NCBI GenBank assembly: GCA_014905825.1
Contig: JACGCN010000005.1
Span: 2,294,001-2,358,000, forward strand
Source of the DNA: Lyophyllum atratum
Taxonomy: Eukaryota > Basidiomycota > Agaricomycetes > Agaricales > Lyophyllaceae
Length of the DNA: 64,000 nt
Reading direction: 5' to 3'
Under the pieces are notes generated by a model that was not told the DNA's origin, ran no database searches, and was given only the letters and a program-made list of their open reading frames with translations. This document shows, piece after piece, positions 19,152 through 30,696 of the stretch. Each line of letters opens with the position of its first letter. Within the stretch, counting starts at the first letter, position 1. The translations under genes were made by a program, and so were the position numbers.

Positions 19152-22068
19152 CAGAACCTTCGATTCTTTACCATCTGGATGGATATTGTGACTCGCTCTT
19201 TGTATACATACGCTCTTGGGATCAACTTAATTTGGATGAATTTTTGGACAGATCCTGTTTTGTTCGATTGCTCTTCGAGACGGCATAGGGTGGATAGCTT
19301 GGAAGCCCGCTGACGATGTCGTTTCAGAAGATAGGACCGCAACTAATACTGGACAGGAACCAGTCTTGACAATCAGTCCATTCGATTGCTCACCCCGCTG
19401 CGATCGCATGAAAAACAGGAACTACTGATACTCTCGTTCCTTGGACATAGGTCGTCAACTCTCAAGCACCACCAGAGCGCCACTTGCCGTAGACCCATTC
19501 TTCCCTTCGCTCGTTCGCTTTCTCGAGGAACTTGGATCGCCGCGATAGCCATGCGCCTTAAACGGCCTGGAGATTTGAGAAGCTGTCCTATGGTCCTTTG
19601 GAATTTGCGCAATTCGCAAACGCCGTACGACCTCGCGCAAGAACACCAAAATTTGATTTCCCAATGGGTGAATTTCTGTACGCCCAATCCCTTCCATCTC
19701 CTACGCTTGCAAATAAATACCGGTTCAGATCTGATCTTCTACGCCACAGAAACACGGAGGTCTCGACATTCCGCAGATATTGGGTTCCTTCATCATTCCA
19801 TTCCGCCCAAGGCCGTGTCCATGTTCAATTTTTTTTTTCGAAGTGGATGCGCATGTTGCACCCGCCACCGCAAGATCTCCGGAGAGATCCCCACATAGAC
19901 CACCTCCTAAGAACACGCAGAACGCCATGCGACGCTGCTTCGCAGCTCCGGCTGGGATGGCCCGACCCACTACGCCGATCATCCCGTTGGTTCTTTCATG
20001 AAGCACGACCCATATGACCTTCCGGGGCGAGGTGTGCCTCGAGCATGTTGGTGTATCTAGCCACGTTCATCACTACAGGCGAGCGAGGGGTGTTCCTTCG
20101 TATATCGCGATTCGTGATATCACAGCTGCATGGTGTCAAACTTACGACCTGGGCGGGATCATGATATTGTGGTAGGGAGGGTGTGATGTGTCTTATGGTC
20201 TATCATTATGAGGAGCGATCATCAGTTCTTCCCGTTGGAGTGCAGTAGTGCGAAAGGCGTTTGGTACCACGCCGGCGCCTGGCATTAGTGCGGCTGTTGT
20301 TGTCAGATTATCTTGAACACAATTGTTGGATTGATGAGAACCACCATGCATTGAATGAATAGGTTGGCAAGGAGTTACTAGATTCATCGTCGGTAGGGAC
20401 TCATTCACATCGAGGAACTTGACCTTCAAAAGCGTGATCGGTGACGAGACGAATGGGCCGAGGAGAATCATGATGCACATACGACATAGGTGTATGGACA
20501 TTGAATGCATGGATATGCAAGGAGTTCCTAGATTCATCGTCGGTAGGAACCCGTTCACATCGACGTACTGGGCCTTCAAAAGCATGATCGGCGACGAGAC
20601 GAGTGGTTTTGAGGAAGATCATGATGCACATACGACGTAGGTGTCAATGACAGATAGGGCAACTGTCTGGGGCCTCACAACGGTCATAAGGCCAATGTGG
20701 TTTAGACATTTTACCTCGTAAAAGAATCGATCACTGGCATGATGATGAGATGCATACTGAAGCCCAAGGAAAACGACCTCGGAAGATGGACTTTTTTCTT
20801 CCTGTCGTTTCGGAGATAGGTGCCCTGGAACGCGAGGAGAACTTCACGGGCGAAAGAGCTCGAGGCACGGCCCACATACGGATGAAATCTCCTGATTGTG
20901 GCACGTAACATTTCCGGTCACCAACTTTGCACCATCTCACATCTTCAGAAGTGATCGGAACGACTCATTGAGCCTTACTTCTCCGGAGGGGAATGTCATT
21001 CAGGGTCCATATGTCTGGCTTTACCCCAAGCCTGATTTTGTGTGGGAATGGCCAGCCTCGTTTTCGCTCCACATCGACGAAAGCCGAGGGGGACTTTCCG
21101 CCGACCGCCCTACAAATTTTGGGGTGGCGAGTGGAGAGCAAGTCTGTGGGCGCCAGTCTGCAAATGCGAACGTAATGTATTAATGATCTGTAAGAGCGCT
21201 TACAACGACTCTTTACGACACCAAGTCACCCGCCGTGCTGTAGTATCAGTATGAGTCCAAGCGGGCGTGACCTGGACCATTGTTGGTCCATAACTGCGCA
21301 GACGACCGAGCTTGTGTGCCCTACCGGGTACAGTAGCCTTCCAAAGTTTTCAAAGGGTACAACGACATCATGATAATTCACATGATCCGAGAGTCATCAC
21401 CATGATGGAGGGCAGCGTGCGCGTACTGCACTTATTCAACAGCCAACCACCAGCAGCACCTTGACACAAGCCTTGACAAGACATAGAAACTCGAGATTGA
21501 TGTGCCCTAGCAGATTGAGTCTATAAGCATCATTACTCTGAGTCTTGATGAGAAGAAAGGAAATCTTCCGGCATTGCGCACCGAGTGGTTGTGCTTGAAC
21601 GTTCCCAAGTCCCCACATGGACCGTCGTGACACTTGTTTACAGTCCCATGTCAAGCAAAATTCAACGACTCCACATGGCCCATGGCAGGTGTCGGCAAGG
21701 GTAGTTGGGAAAGGCCAAACTGTGGGCTAGGTCATCCATGACGAGGGTCAGTGGATAGATGGTCCGTGTCGCGTCCAACCCTGAGATACGCGGTTAGTGA
21801 CATAGGACTTCACTCGGAACATGAATTCTGTTGATGCAGCCAGCAGGAGGCTTCTACGGGTAGGTTCACCAGCCAGTGAAGTTCCCAGCGAGATCGTGAA
21901 GCAGGGCTGAGTGAATGTATGGGCGACGTTGTGGTTGGAGCCAAACTTTCCAAGTTGGCCAGAGTTGGCCACGAGTCGGGACTTGAACTTTTCGGCCGCG
22001 GTTCTTGTCCAGGGACGAGCCACAAACTCCTACAACGCCCTTACAACCAAGCAGAATCAGAATCTCTT
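19152..22068. other. gene-poor stretch with a two-unit tandem repeat
   Basis: Open frames occur on both strands but overlap and show no domain. The one clear structure is the 150 bp duplication at 20369-20640. A frame at 20896-21183 is isolated and unrecognised. The frame that runs from 21919 into the fucosyltransferase-like gene is judged 5' leader. Confidence 0.45.
20369..20640. repeat. tandem repeat, period 150 bp, about two copies
   Basis: GGAGTT.CTAGATTCATCGTC at 20371 recurs at 20521. TTCAAAAGC.TGATCGG.GA recurs later in both units, as does ATGATGCACATACGAC at 20470 and 20620. The period is a multiple of three, so overlapping frames stay open through both copies, but no product is recognised. 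Confidence 0.8.
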
Positions 22069-23899
22069 ATGCTTCGATCTCGGTCTCTTCAAAATACACT
22101 GGGCAAATCCGCCGAACCCATTCACAACGCCAACCGCCAACTGCTGTCTTTGAAAACGCGTCTTTCTCGTCAGGACCGCCGTTTACCTCCGTATTGCTGG
22201 AAAATCCTACTTGCGTCTCTTTTTGTTTCATTATCACTCTACATGTACAAGTATAGGTCCTCACCTCACGCAATCGAACCTCCTGCAAGCCCAAGGCCCG
22301 ATAAACGCGTCGTCGAGGGACATACCAAGATGCTAATGACACCTGGTTATCAAAATCAGCGAATCTCACAGAATATGCCGGTCTTTGTTGTCGAGCGCTC
22401 GATCCTCGCAAGACTGGACAAGATACAGAGCTTCGATCACGAAAAGGAGGACAAGCACACTCTCCTAAGACCCAACTGGCCACCGATTGTTACCAGTCTC
22501 CCTGAACCAAGAAGGACGCGTCCTCACCAACGTATACCATCCCATACCGTCGCTCATGACCCAAACGAATGGCTCTCCTCTCGGCGTCGTCGCTTTCTGC
22601 TTCCCATCAGAATACCCGGACACGAAACGGACGCGCGGAATCACTTTTTGCAGCTCGTTCAACTCGCCAAGTCCCTGAACCGCACGCTCATCCTACCACG
22701 CGTCGGCAAAAGCAGCATGGGCGCCTGCTATCACTGGGAATTCGAGAAATACTACGACCTTCGTTCTCTGCACGATCTTGACGTTTCATTCATCAAGACA
22801 AGGGACCTGATGAACTGGGCGAAACGATTTGAACATGTTACTGCCCAGATGGTCTCGATCCTCACCCAGGAGCAGGGTATGCCTAATCCAGGGGAGGAAG
22901 TACTCATCAGACGGTCGGACGAGTTCTACGACATGCATGACCTCAACTTGCCAAGCTGTTTCGAAGCAAAGTATCCGTTCCTCGACCTCAACGATTTCCC
23001 ACATCTGCGCATATATGTCGCCCCTCATACGATTACGTTCAGCGGGGATCATCTCGTGGACGCGTTATCTGTCCATCTCAATATGAAGGACGTGACAGCG
23101 TTTCAGGATCTCGACCAGGTGCCCATGACCCCGCTCTCAGCGTTTCGCAGACCATTCCCGATGTTCTCATCATCAACTGGAGCCTTCAATTTCCGGCCTT
23201 TCCGCCGCCCACACCCCAATTAACGCTTCGATATTCCGAACACCTAACGACCCTGGCAGCACAACTGGCACCCACCGCACCCTATCTCGCGATCTATTGG
23301 CGCATGGCAGGGCTCCCCCAAGACGCGCTCAAGCAATGCGCAGATGCCATCGTCGATACAGTTTCTCGCCTGCTCCTCGATCCATCGCTCTCGGTGGGGA
23401 TAGAGACGGTCTGGCTTGCAAGTGACTATTCACATCCGATCGCGGTTCATAAGGCGCCTCGAACCCCATTCTTTGCGCGTCGCTCACTTTACGATAGGGC
23501 CAACGAACAGGCTGTATTTAGCCCTCTGCTTGACAAGCGAACCGAGGCTATGGAGATTCTAACCGATGCTCTCGCGGCCAGGGGGGCGTTGGCGAAGTGG
23601 AGGCTCACCTGGCTGGCGAAGGAAATGCAGGATGTACATGAAGGGACGGACGGCGAGCTTCTACGGGACACGGGGGTGCGAAGCATCCTGGATGAACTCG
23701 TCAGTTCACGGGCGGCATTGTTTGTGAGTGGGGCTAGGGCATGTGGAGTCGCAAGGTACATATTGTTGCTGATGCCGTCCTCATACAACAAGTTGAGGAG
23801 TTTAGTTCGTTCAGTCAGCAGATCGTCGATACGAGAAGGGAAGAGCTGGCTGCGCATGGCAAACCCTCGTTGAGAAACCTTGTGGACGTCTTTGGGTGA
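22069..23899 (+). CDS. type II membrane fucosyltransferase-like protein, frameshifted
   Basis: The frame from the ATG at 22069 encodes a short cytosolic N-terminus, one membrane anchor (residues about 43-60, KILLASLFVSLSLYMYKY) and a large lumenal domain. RFLLPIRIPGHETDARNHFL, QLVQLAKSLNRTLILPRVGK and GACYHWEFEKYYDL match a fungal family I recall as O-fucosyltransferase/GT-like Golgi proteins. The frame is lost near 23140 after DQVPMTPLS and resumes in the next frame at VSQTIPDVLIINWS, YLAIYWRMAGLPQD. A 50-base intron at 23756-23805 restores the C-terminus (SSFSQQIVDTRRE..LVDVFG, stop 23897). The two exons total one base short of 594 codons, so a single-base deletion explains the break. A 59-base intron (23092-23150) is possible but would remove plausible coding sequence. 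Confidence 0.7.
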
Positions 23900-24110
23900 T
23901 TTTCTTGAGCCCTACGGCTTCGGAGCATGACCATGGGATGTAAGGATGTATGACTTCTGTCCCCAAAAAGAATTCAGTAGCTGCCGTCTAAGTTCACTCG
24001 CACCAGAGATGGAAAGGCATGGCATGAATGACGGGGCGGGGTGCATGCTCATATAACATTTGTATCCATCATAAGTGATATAAAACGCGTACGACTCAAG
24101 AACGCCCTCC

Positions 24111-24674
24111 TCACTCCCTGGGAGCACCCCGGCCGACACCCGCAAACTGCGGCCTATACTCTCCGGGAGCACCACCCTCCTTCTTCCTGTAATCCTCACG
24201 GTCGCCACGGGGTGCACGGTACGCGCCCTCTCCTCCTCCAGGGCGGACGGTAGCGGGGCGGGGGGGACGCGCAGCCTTTTTGTGTGTGGCGGGCACGATT
24301 TCGTTGGGGAGGTGGAGCCTGGATGGGACAAACAACGATAAGAAAGATAACAGATAGCTGGGTGTCAGGGCACGCACCATTCACGGAGGAACTCGACGCC
24401 CTCAGGGGTGAGGACGTAGTAGTACCATTGCCACGAGAACTGGGTCTTGACGTAGCCCCTGGAGGTCAGGCTCTGCAGGGCCTTGATGACCTGGAGATTG
24501 GGGACGTCAAGCTCCTCGTGCTTCGGCGCGTTGAAGTCTTTTTTGGCAACTAGGACACCCTCTGATCCCCAAAGTACTCCATCAGCCACTGCGCCCTCGT
24601 GAAGTTAGGAGGCGAGACGCACCTTTGAAAAGGTTTTCATAGATGGCGCGCCTATTCTGTTTCGGGATGATCAT
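24111..24674 (-). CDS. RPS10: 40S ribosomal protein eS10
   Basis: Exons 24674-24623, 24561-24378 and 24318-24111 give 147 residues. The start [20 protein letters not shown] and [20 protein letters not shown] are canonical, as are [20 protein letters not shown] and the EYLREW-type [19 protein letters not shown]. These make up the winged-helix domain that sits on the head of the small subunit near the mRNA entry. The Arg/Gly/Pro-rich tail ([20 protein letters not shown]) is typical of fungal eS10. The protein is cytosolic, abundant and essential. The 5' leader probably includes further non-coding exons, which cannot be placed. Confidence 0.95.
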
Positions 24675-25218
24675 GCTGGGCTATCGGTTTCTTGAGGGCG
24701 GAAGCTGCGAACGAAACAGATTATTTGAGCATGGATCGAGGAAGGTTCTAGCTTGGATACGCACTGCGAGAGATTCGCACTTGGGTCCGGCTGGAATGCG
24801 CAATCATAGTCAGTATCACTCCTCGTCATCCGAAACTTTCAGAGTCCATCCAACCCCTTCCAACCGTCCAAATTCCACGAATGAAGTTCTGACGGACTCT
24901 AGAAGTCGCTGGACATAGATTCGGCCACTCACATGGCGGATTTTGAGCAGGGGCTTGGAGGAGTCTTGACGTTGACGAAGCGGGGCTCGAGGACGCAAAC
25001 TTTCCGCCAGTGGCTGAGTATTTGCGCATGTTGGTTTGAGTGGTTTGGACCAATTACGCTACAACAACGCGAGACTGCTACGGTCAGGAGCTCTGTGTTC
25101 GCTATGGTACATGTCTTCCGTATAAAGTGATAGATATGAAGATGTAGTGGGCAGTTGTAGGGTGTTGCAACACCTAAACAAATACAATAGAAACAGCGCC
25201 TCCGCCCCCCGGCCTCAA
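24675..25218. other. eS10 promoter and leader region
   Basis: No gene is recognised. This region should hold the promoter and 5' leader of the eS10 gene and the 3' flank of the minus-strand ORF at 25219. Confidence 0.4.
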
Positions 25219-25725
25219 TCACTTCCGAGCCATTCCAGGAAATACGTTTGCCAAGTAGTGCACTTCGCCGTTCCGGACGTACGCGGGACTTGGAAAGGAC
25301 CGATACGGAGAGTGCATCGACGCAGCGATTGTGCGACATTCGCCCTTGCTACCGAGCGCGAACAGATAAGCATAGTTAGGATGACACTCTTCAGGATTCG
25401 GAGCGTGCATTGAGGAGGCCAGACAGCGGTCGAGGACCTCGTCTTCCAACTGATCTAACATCAAGTCCAAGATAAAGCTTCCTCGATCAAATCGCGTTTC
25501 GTGTGAGCTCTCGCAGTAACGTTTCATTGTCGTCCACTCGTTCATCTCTTCGTCAACATCACGAACTTCTATTGATGCGATCTTGTCGAAATATTTCTGC
25601 CGCAAGATATCCAGCTCGTCGACGTTCACGGAATCGGAGAGGAAATTTTCTTCGCTATCTTCTCCACATATCGTGGTCGAACTTTCATCAGAAGCGGCTG
25701 AGGAGTCCATCGAGACGTTATCCAT
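25219..25725 (-). CDS. uncharacterised protein, acidic N-terminus
   Basis: The frame from the ATG at 25725 encodes 168 residues (MDNVSMDSSAASDESSTTIC). The first 45 residues are Ser/Asp/Glu-rich and probably disordered. The rest looks helical (VDELDILRQKYFDKIASIEV, GSFILDLMLDQLEDEVLDRC). The frame is open further upstream to about 25911 without another ATG, so an earlier exon could exist. No family is recognised. Confidence 0.45.
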   Translation of the reverse strand: MDNVSMDSSAASDESSTTICGEDSEENFLSDSVNVDELDILRQKYFDKIASIEVRDVDEEMNEWTTMKRYCESSHETRFDRGSFILDLMLDQLEDEVLDRCLASSMHAPNPEECHPNYAYLFALGSKGECRTIAASMHSPYRSFPSPAYVRNGEVHYLANVFPGMARK

Positions 25726-25926
25726 AGCGACCGAGTATTCATAGAGGCATCCTGTGCGCTTCTTCGGCAGCCTACGAACAGCTCGGAGAGGACGTTCCAA
25801 TACACTCAGAGGGCGATCAGCGGTCTCGCCACGAGGTTCCTGACGATCACGCAACTCCTTTGTCGACGGGGCCGGATTTGAAGCCCAGGATCCTAGAACA
25901 GTCTGTCCCTTGTGGGTCGGTCGTTA

Positions 25927-26325
25927 TTACAGGCAATTACGTTCAAGATAACGAACCGCAAGCGCCAACGCCACGAAGACCACTAGAAACGGAATCAAGA
26001 AGTCACAAGCAAGGGTTGAGCGCGCAGATCTAGTATCGGAATTGATCAGATCGGCAGTACGATCATGGGCGATGTTCAGGGACACAGTCGAGGCCGGCAG
26101 GACGAGTGGAATCGTTGGAGAGGCAGTCATGACGGTCGGGATAGTTGGAGTACCGATGTTGGCATGTAAATCCGAATATTGCAATTCCCCAAAGGGCGGG
26201 CCGATGTGACTCAGAAGATCAGACGCCGCAATCCATCCCATCATTTGAAGGCGTTGGCGCAACAAGGTGGAGGTGGAGACGGGTTGGCACCGGAAGAACC
26301 ACGATGACACCGCAGGAAACCACAT
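25927..26325 (-). CDS. possible small membrane protein, C-terminal anchor
   Basis: From the first in-frame ATG at 26325 this frame encodes 132 residues, ending in a strong hydrophobic segment (LACDFLIPFLVVFVALALAV) followed by RYLERNCL, the arrangement of a tail-anchored protein. The frame is open upstream to about 26510 with another hydrophobic run (YLSVLIFQLLLLLHHF) but no ATG. It could be the last exon of a larger gene or a chance frame. No family is recognised. Confidence 0.3.
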   Translation of the reverse strand: MWFPAVSSWFFRCQPVSTSTLLRQRLQMMGWIAASDLLSHIGPPFGELQYSDLHANIGTPTIPTVMTASPTIPLVLPASTVSLNIAHDRTADLINSDTRSARSTLACDFLIPFLVVFVALALAVRYLERNCL

Positions 26326-26624
26326 CGGAGAAGTTTGAATGGGAGTATGGGGACTACGGGCGCGGCGATGAAACGAGGATGACTGGGCGCCAGTTGGGCG
26401 GGGAAAGTGATGGAGAAGGAGAAGCAGCTGGAAAATCAATACAGACAAATAACGCGCAGATCGTTTGGTGATCGCGTGCGCCAGAGAACCGCTTGAAGCC
26501 TTACGCACTACCAGACCACGAAAAGAACTGGAGACAAGTTACATGTATAACGTTGTCTAAATACATTTTGCATATAATATTACATCACCGTATTTAGCTT
26601 GGATTTATTCTCGCGGCTCGCCGA

Positions 26625-28478
26625 CTATTCAGCGACCTCCTTGAACTTGACATCGCATCGCACATAATTATGGTATAGCTCATCAGTAGTCAGGAGAGTA
26701 TCATCGCCGTCCTTGTTCTTTGGGTCCAGGAATGCTGCGAGAGGCTGATAATGCGACGATTAGCAGCGATTATAGGAGGGTCGAAAACGAGAATTACCTC
26801 ATGGAACTCCAAAAAGGCGGCGGCTATTGAAGAGGCGCCAGGAGATCAATAATGGGTTTCATGTCAAGTATATAGTCTTGAGAGACGTACTGCTGGGTCC
26901 ATAGGAACCTCCATGGCCTCTGATGCCTGATCCGCCATGGATCTTCTTGCGTGCCCCAGACCCCTGATTAGCAAGGCCATTAGCATAAAACATCATGCCT
27001 CGCTCTTGATAACAGGTATTCGTAATAAGCCTCATACCCATACACCCATAAGACGGATTGACGTACGATTGGTATCGAAGACTAGTTTTATTCCAGATTT
27101 ATCAGAGGTGAGTTCCACTACTGGAGCAGGGCGGTTTCCACGAGTAGGATTTCCTTGATCGTCATTAGATGGCTGTAGGACATCCTTGATAAGGTCTAGC
27201 TCTGGGTTGAACGAGGAGAGCGGGATACGAGTGGGTATATCGGTAGCACCGGGGTTTTGGAGCAGGTAATAGTCATCTAATAGGGATATAAGAACAGTCA
27301 GCAGTCAGTTTGATGAGGAAAATAGCACTTAATATACCGTAACTCTTCGCAGGGAATAGATCTCCAATTTTCTTGGCTGTATGGGCATGTGGCGAACGAT
27401 CCTCAGCCAGTAAGTAAGTACCAGTGAAGAGCGAGTCGGGCCCGAGCTCGGCAACCCGATCTGACTAGTGATATGCCGTCAGACGCGAGCTAATAGAATG
27501 AGAAAAGGTTTACTTTGATGGTTAAGGTGTGTCCATTTACTGTGGCCAATGGCCTTTCTCGTAAACTCGCTTCAAGGTTGAAGCCCCAGTGCTTCGAAAG
27601 AATATCAGATCCGAGGCAGTACTCGCTCGGCAACCCAAATAGACGGCAGACACACCTGAGTAAGGTTCAGGGGTGTGACGGTCTTTTTCCCCACCTCATC
27701 CAGTTTCGCGCGATATGTTAACACGATGCTTCCCAAATCATACTCAGGTGCAATGGCTTGGGGGACATCTGCAGGTGTTCTATACTTGCGCTCTTGCTCA
27801 CCAGGGCCTACGAGCGCTACAAGCGCCTCTATAACGAGCTTTCCGGGGTATCCTTGGTCCCCGTCGGCCGAGATTAGCCTGAAAATAGCGAACGCAACAT
27901 TTGGTGACGATAGATGTTTAAGCTCTGCCTCGCTGAAGAGGGTGGCAGGGTTTGCTGAAGTGAGTAAAGTCCAAGGTACAGCATCGAAGCCTATAGGGCC
28001 TCCATGAAGGGACACCCTCGGGTTTTCTTGGAGACCTTGTCAGAAAGGAGACTTTCATTCCCACCATAACGGTACCCACCATTGGCGACCGCAGTGAACT
28101 CGCTCTTTATACCATTCCTCTCTAGAATATGTGTCCCCACTGGAACACGATTAGAGTATCGCCCGACGATGCTGTTCGTGTATTTCTGCGTAACATGATC
28201 TTCTGGCAGCTCAGGGCCGATCACAATGTCATGCGTCTGTATGCAGTATTTCTAGTAAGTGATCCGGAGAGAATATATACGACCGGAAGACTTACGCGTC
28301 CATCCGCTTGCACGATGATTCGATGAAGAGTGAGGCCGTGAGGTAGGATCTAACGGGATGCGACTTTACTTTAGCCCAAACGACATGCGTCATAGATAAG
28401 ATCCGTGACTATTACCTCAAGAGCCAGCGAAGGTGTTAACGAGGGGAGAGTCAGCAATACAGGTCGGAATTCAGCCAT
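26625..28478 (-). CDS. aldose 1-epimerase (galactose mutarotase)
   Basis: Ten exons (28478-28416, 28349-28296, 28236-28080, 28035-27656, 27591-27514, 27464-27338, 27276-27067, 27004-26891, 26823-26798, 26744-26625) join in phase to give 442 residues. The enzyme interconverts alpha and beta anomers of aldoses such as galactose, feeding the Leloir pathway. Family landmarks are SIVGRYSNRVPVGTH, RVSLHGGPIGFDAVPW with a catalytic-site His, LNLTQHWGFNLEASL with the second His, and AELGPDSLFTGTY. Near the C-terminus GMMFYANGLANQGSGARKKI is recognisable. The third intron is only 44 bases. There is no signal peptide, so the enzyme is probably cytosolic. Confidence 0.92.
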
Positions 28479-30069
28479 TCTGTGCGAGGGTTTCGAGATA
28501 GGGAGATGGTAGTGATGGCTTGCACGATGAACGACTTATAACGAGCGGATGCGGCGGGCCGTGCAATTCCCATTCCCGATGATCTGCCGACGATAGTTTT
28601 GGAGGGTCGAACTGAGTTTGGGATATTGCTGAACGTCGAGTTCTGGCATACATTATGAAAATTACACGTCGTAATGATTAATACCAGGCTAGGCAGGTAT
28701 TAGAATTGAGGTGTGATCCTCAGAACATAAATAGCAGGTCAGGCCGCGCTTTCACCTTGTAGCCAATGACGAATAGTCTGCGGAAGGATAAGGGCGACGA
28801 GGAAGGATGTCATAGGAATATTTAATTAGATAGTTCCTTCGGAGGGTCCCATAACTTGAGCTTTCATGGTTGTCCTGAAGCTAAGCAAATGCTTCTGGTG
28901 GCAATAAACTCATGCAATTCGTCATACATGGACGGGAGAAAGGATACTAAGAACTCGCAAGGCGCTGAACAATCATTTGCCTCGTATTTAAGACACAATG
29001 ACATACCCGTCATAATAAATGCTCTCCTTCGTTAATGCCAAGTCCGATGCGTTCTGGCCCAGCATCGCTGATTATACAACGGCGAACATGCTCCTAGTTC
29101 GAACTTCGGACCGTCGTCGTAGTCACAGTCTCATGATTTTCTCCGTACATCCTCGGCATTTCGTTGAGAGAGAAAGTGGAGAAAGTGAACATACCCTGCA
29201 GTAGAGATCCTGGTTTCGCCCATGACTAGCCCTTCAAAGAAAGTTTGGCAAAAGAAGGTATGACTTCCTTGAAGATATACATTCACGTCCTTCGCGCTTC
29301 ATGAGGTGGAAGAGTAAGAGATCAATGAGGTCTACCCGATAACTTGCCAAGAAAAAATCCGCGGCGATGGAGTTCAACTTCAGATGTTGTTAGCTATGGA
29401 AAGCCAGACGGTCGCGCTCTGCCGACCTTCTGAGAATGAAATTTCTTGATGGGGACCCCATGTACTGCGATGCGGGTTCTAATTAGTAATTCAAACTATG
29501 CATCGAGCAGGCTGTGTTTCCATTTGTCTCTGGCGGCAGGAGGCTGCAGCTGGTAGGTGGAGGCAGAAAGACGAGTTGAATACTGACCGCCACGGTGAGC
29601 CCATTTTTTTCTCTCAGTTCTCATGAATTATGACGTGTCTACAACGCGCAAAACCAGCTTTGCGCAACTTAGACACGTCATAGTTTCCACGGCTCGGGGT
29701 TGCCCGAGAGTTACATGCAACTTGCAAGTCGACTCTCGCCTCCAGTCTGAGTGCAGCCAAAGAGGTGTATGACCTTGATGAAGGAAATGGAGCCGAGTAT
29801 TCTACCAGGGTGGATGTGTGCGAAGGCTTTGGCTTTGAAGATGCAGGGGTCCGCAAATGGTCATCAGTACGTCTTTACATCCTCTTATACCATATCATCA
29901 TCATTCATTATCTACTTCTACTTCGAAGGCCCAGCAAGCAAGTACAGCAGCCCTAACCCTCATCATTCCTTACCTACTTCTACTCCAAAGGCGGACGAAG
30001 CAAGTACAGCAGCTCTAAACCAACCCCTTCGCTCCTTCCCCTCCGTCCTCCCGCTCCTCGCCGACAAAC
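28479..30069. other. intergenic, hairpin and short exon-like duplication
   Basis: No gene is recognised. It contains the hairpin at 29629-29682 and a duplicated block (29911-29952 against 29973-30015, each ending in GCAAGTACAGCAGC) at the start of a frame that runs into 30070-30240. Confidence 0.45.
29629..29682. repeat. inverted repeat hairpin
   Basis: TATGACGTGTCT (29629-29640) pairs perfectly with AGACACGTCATA (29671-29682), and the inner arms GCGCAAA (29646-29652) and TTTGCGC (29659-29665) also pair around a six-base loop. The outer arm contains a CRE-like TGACGT half-site on each strand. Confidence 0.75.
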
Positions 30070-30696
30070 TTGACATCGCACTTCCCCCCGCCATCCGCGC
30101 CCGCCGCGATTGCAAGAGCAAGACCCATCCAGGCCCGCTCACCTCGCGTGCAGCTGCGTTTGAGGGCGGTGCTGGTGGAGGCGAAGGTTTTGACGTGCGA
30201 TCCGTTGCCGCCGAAGAGTGCCTTGACGCGTTACAATAACGTGTATTTCGTGGGGACGGAGCATATTCTTACGCTGCTGCCGCGGAGTGGGCGGGTGACG
30301 GAGGCGGTCGAGAGGATGTTGGAGGCGCTTATTCCGGATGCGGGGGTTAGGAGGCGGGTTTTGGTAAGTCCCTCCTTGTCTCTCTCCTTTGCTGGGACCC
30401 GTGCTGATGAAGGTGTCACCGTGGAAGGCCTTGTAGGCGGCGAGGGCCTCTTGGCAATGACGGAGCGAATTGGGCCGGAGGTGGTGGAGGATGTGTTGGG
30501 TCGGATACAAGCTCTTCTCGATCTTCCGCGTAGCCAGATCAGACATCCACGAGTGCGTACTTCACGTTTTCCGTACTATATCACGCCTATGCTTACCATG
30601 CAAACCAGGTTTGACTACTTCACGAGAGATCCCCACATTTTCTCGAGCTTTATCAACGATTACTTATTTCATGGTTGCATGCTGGGAGCAAGTTAA
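30070..30696 (+). other. long unrecognised reading frame without ATG, possible broken gene
   Basis: A 208-codon frame with protein-like composition: SPRVQLRLRAVLVEAKVLTC, SALTRYNNVYFVGTEHILTL, SGRVTEAVERMLEALIPDAG, MTERIGPEVVEDVLGRIQAL. It has no ATG near its start. The frame before it (ALNQPLRSFPSVLPLLADKL, ending near 30105) reads on in a different phase across a C6 run. This looks like one gene broken by an indel, or exons whose joins I could not find. No family is recognised. Confidence 0.35.

Noticed and set aside
23092..23150. 59-base intron to explain the fucosyltransferase frame change
   Set aside because: It would delete AFQDLDQVPMTPLS, which looks like normal coding sequence. A single missing base is simpler, but the intron cannot be excluded.
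24826..25339. Minus-strand frames upstream of eS10
   Set aside because: They overlap the expected promoter and leader of eS10 and have no protein resemblance.
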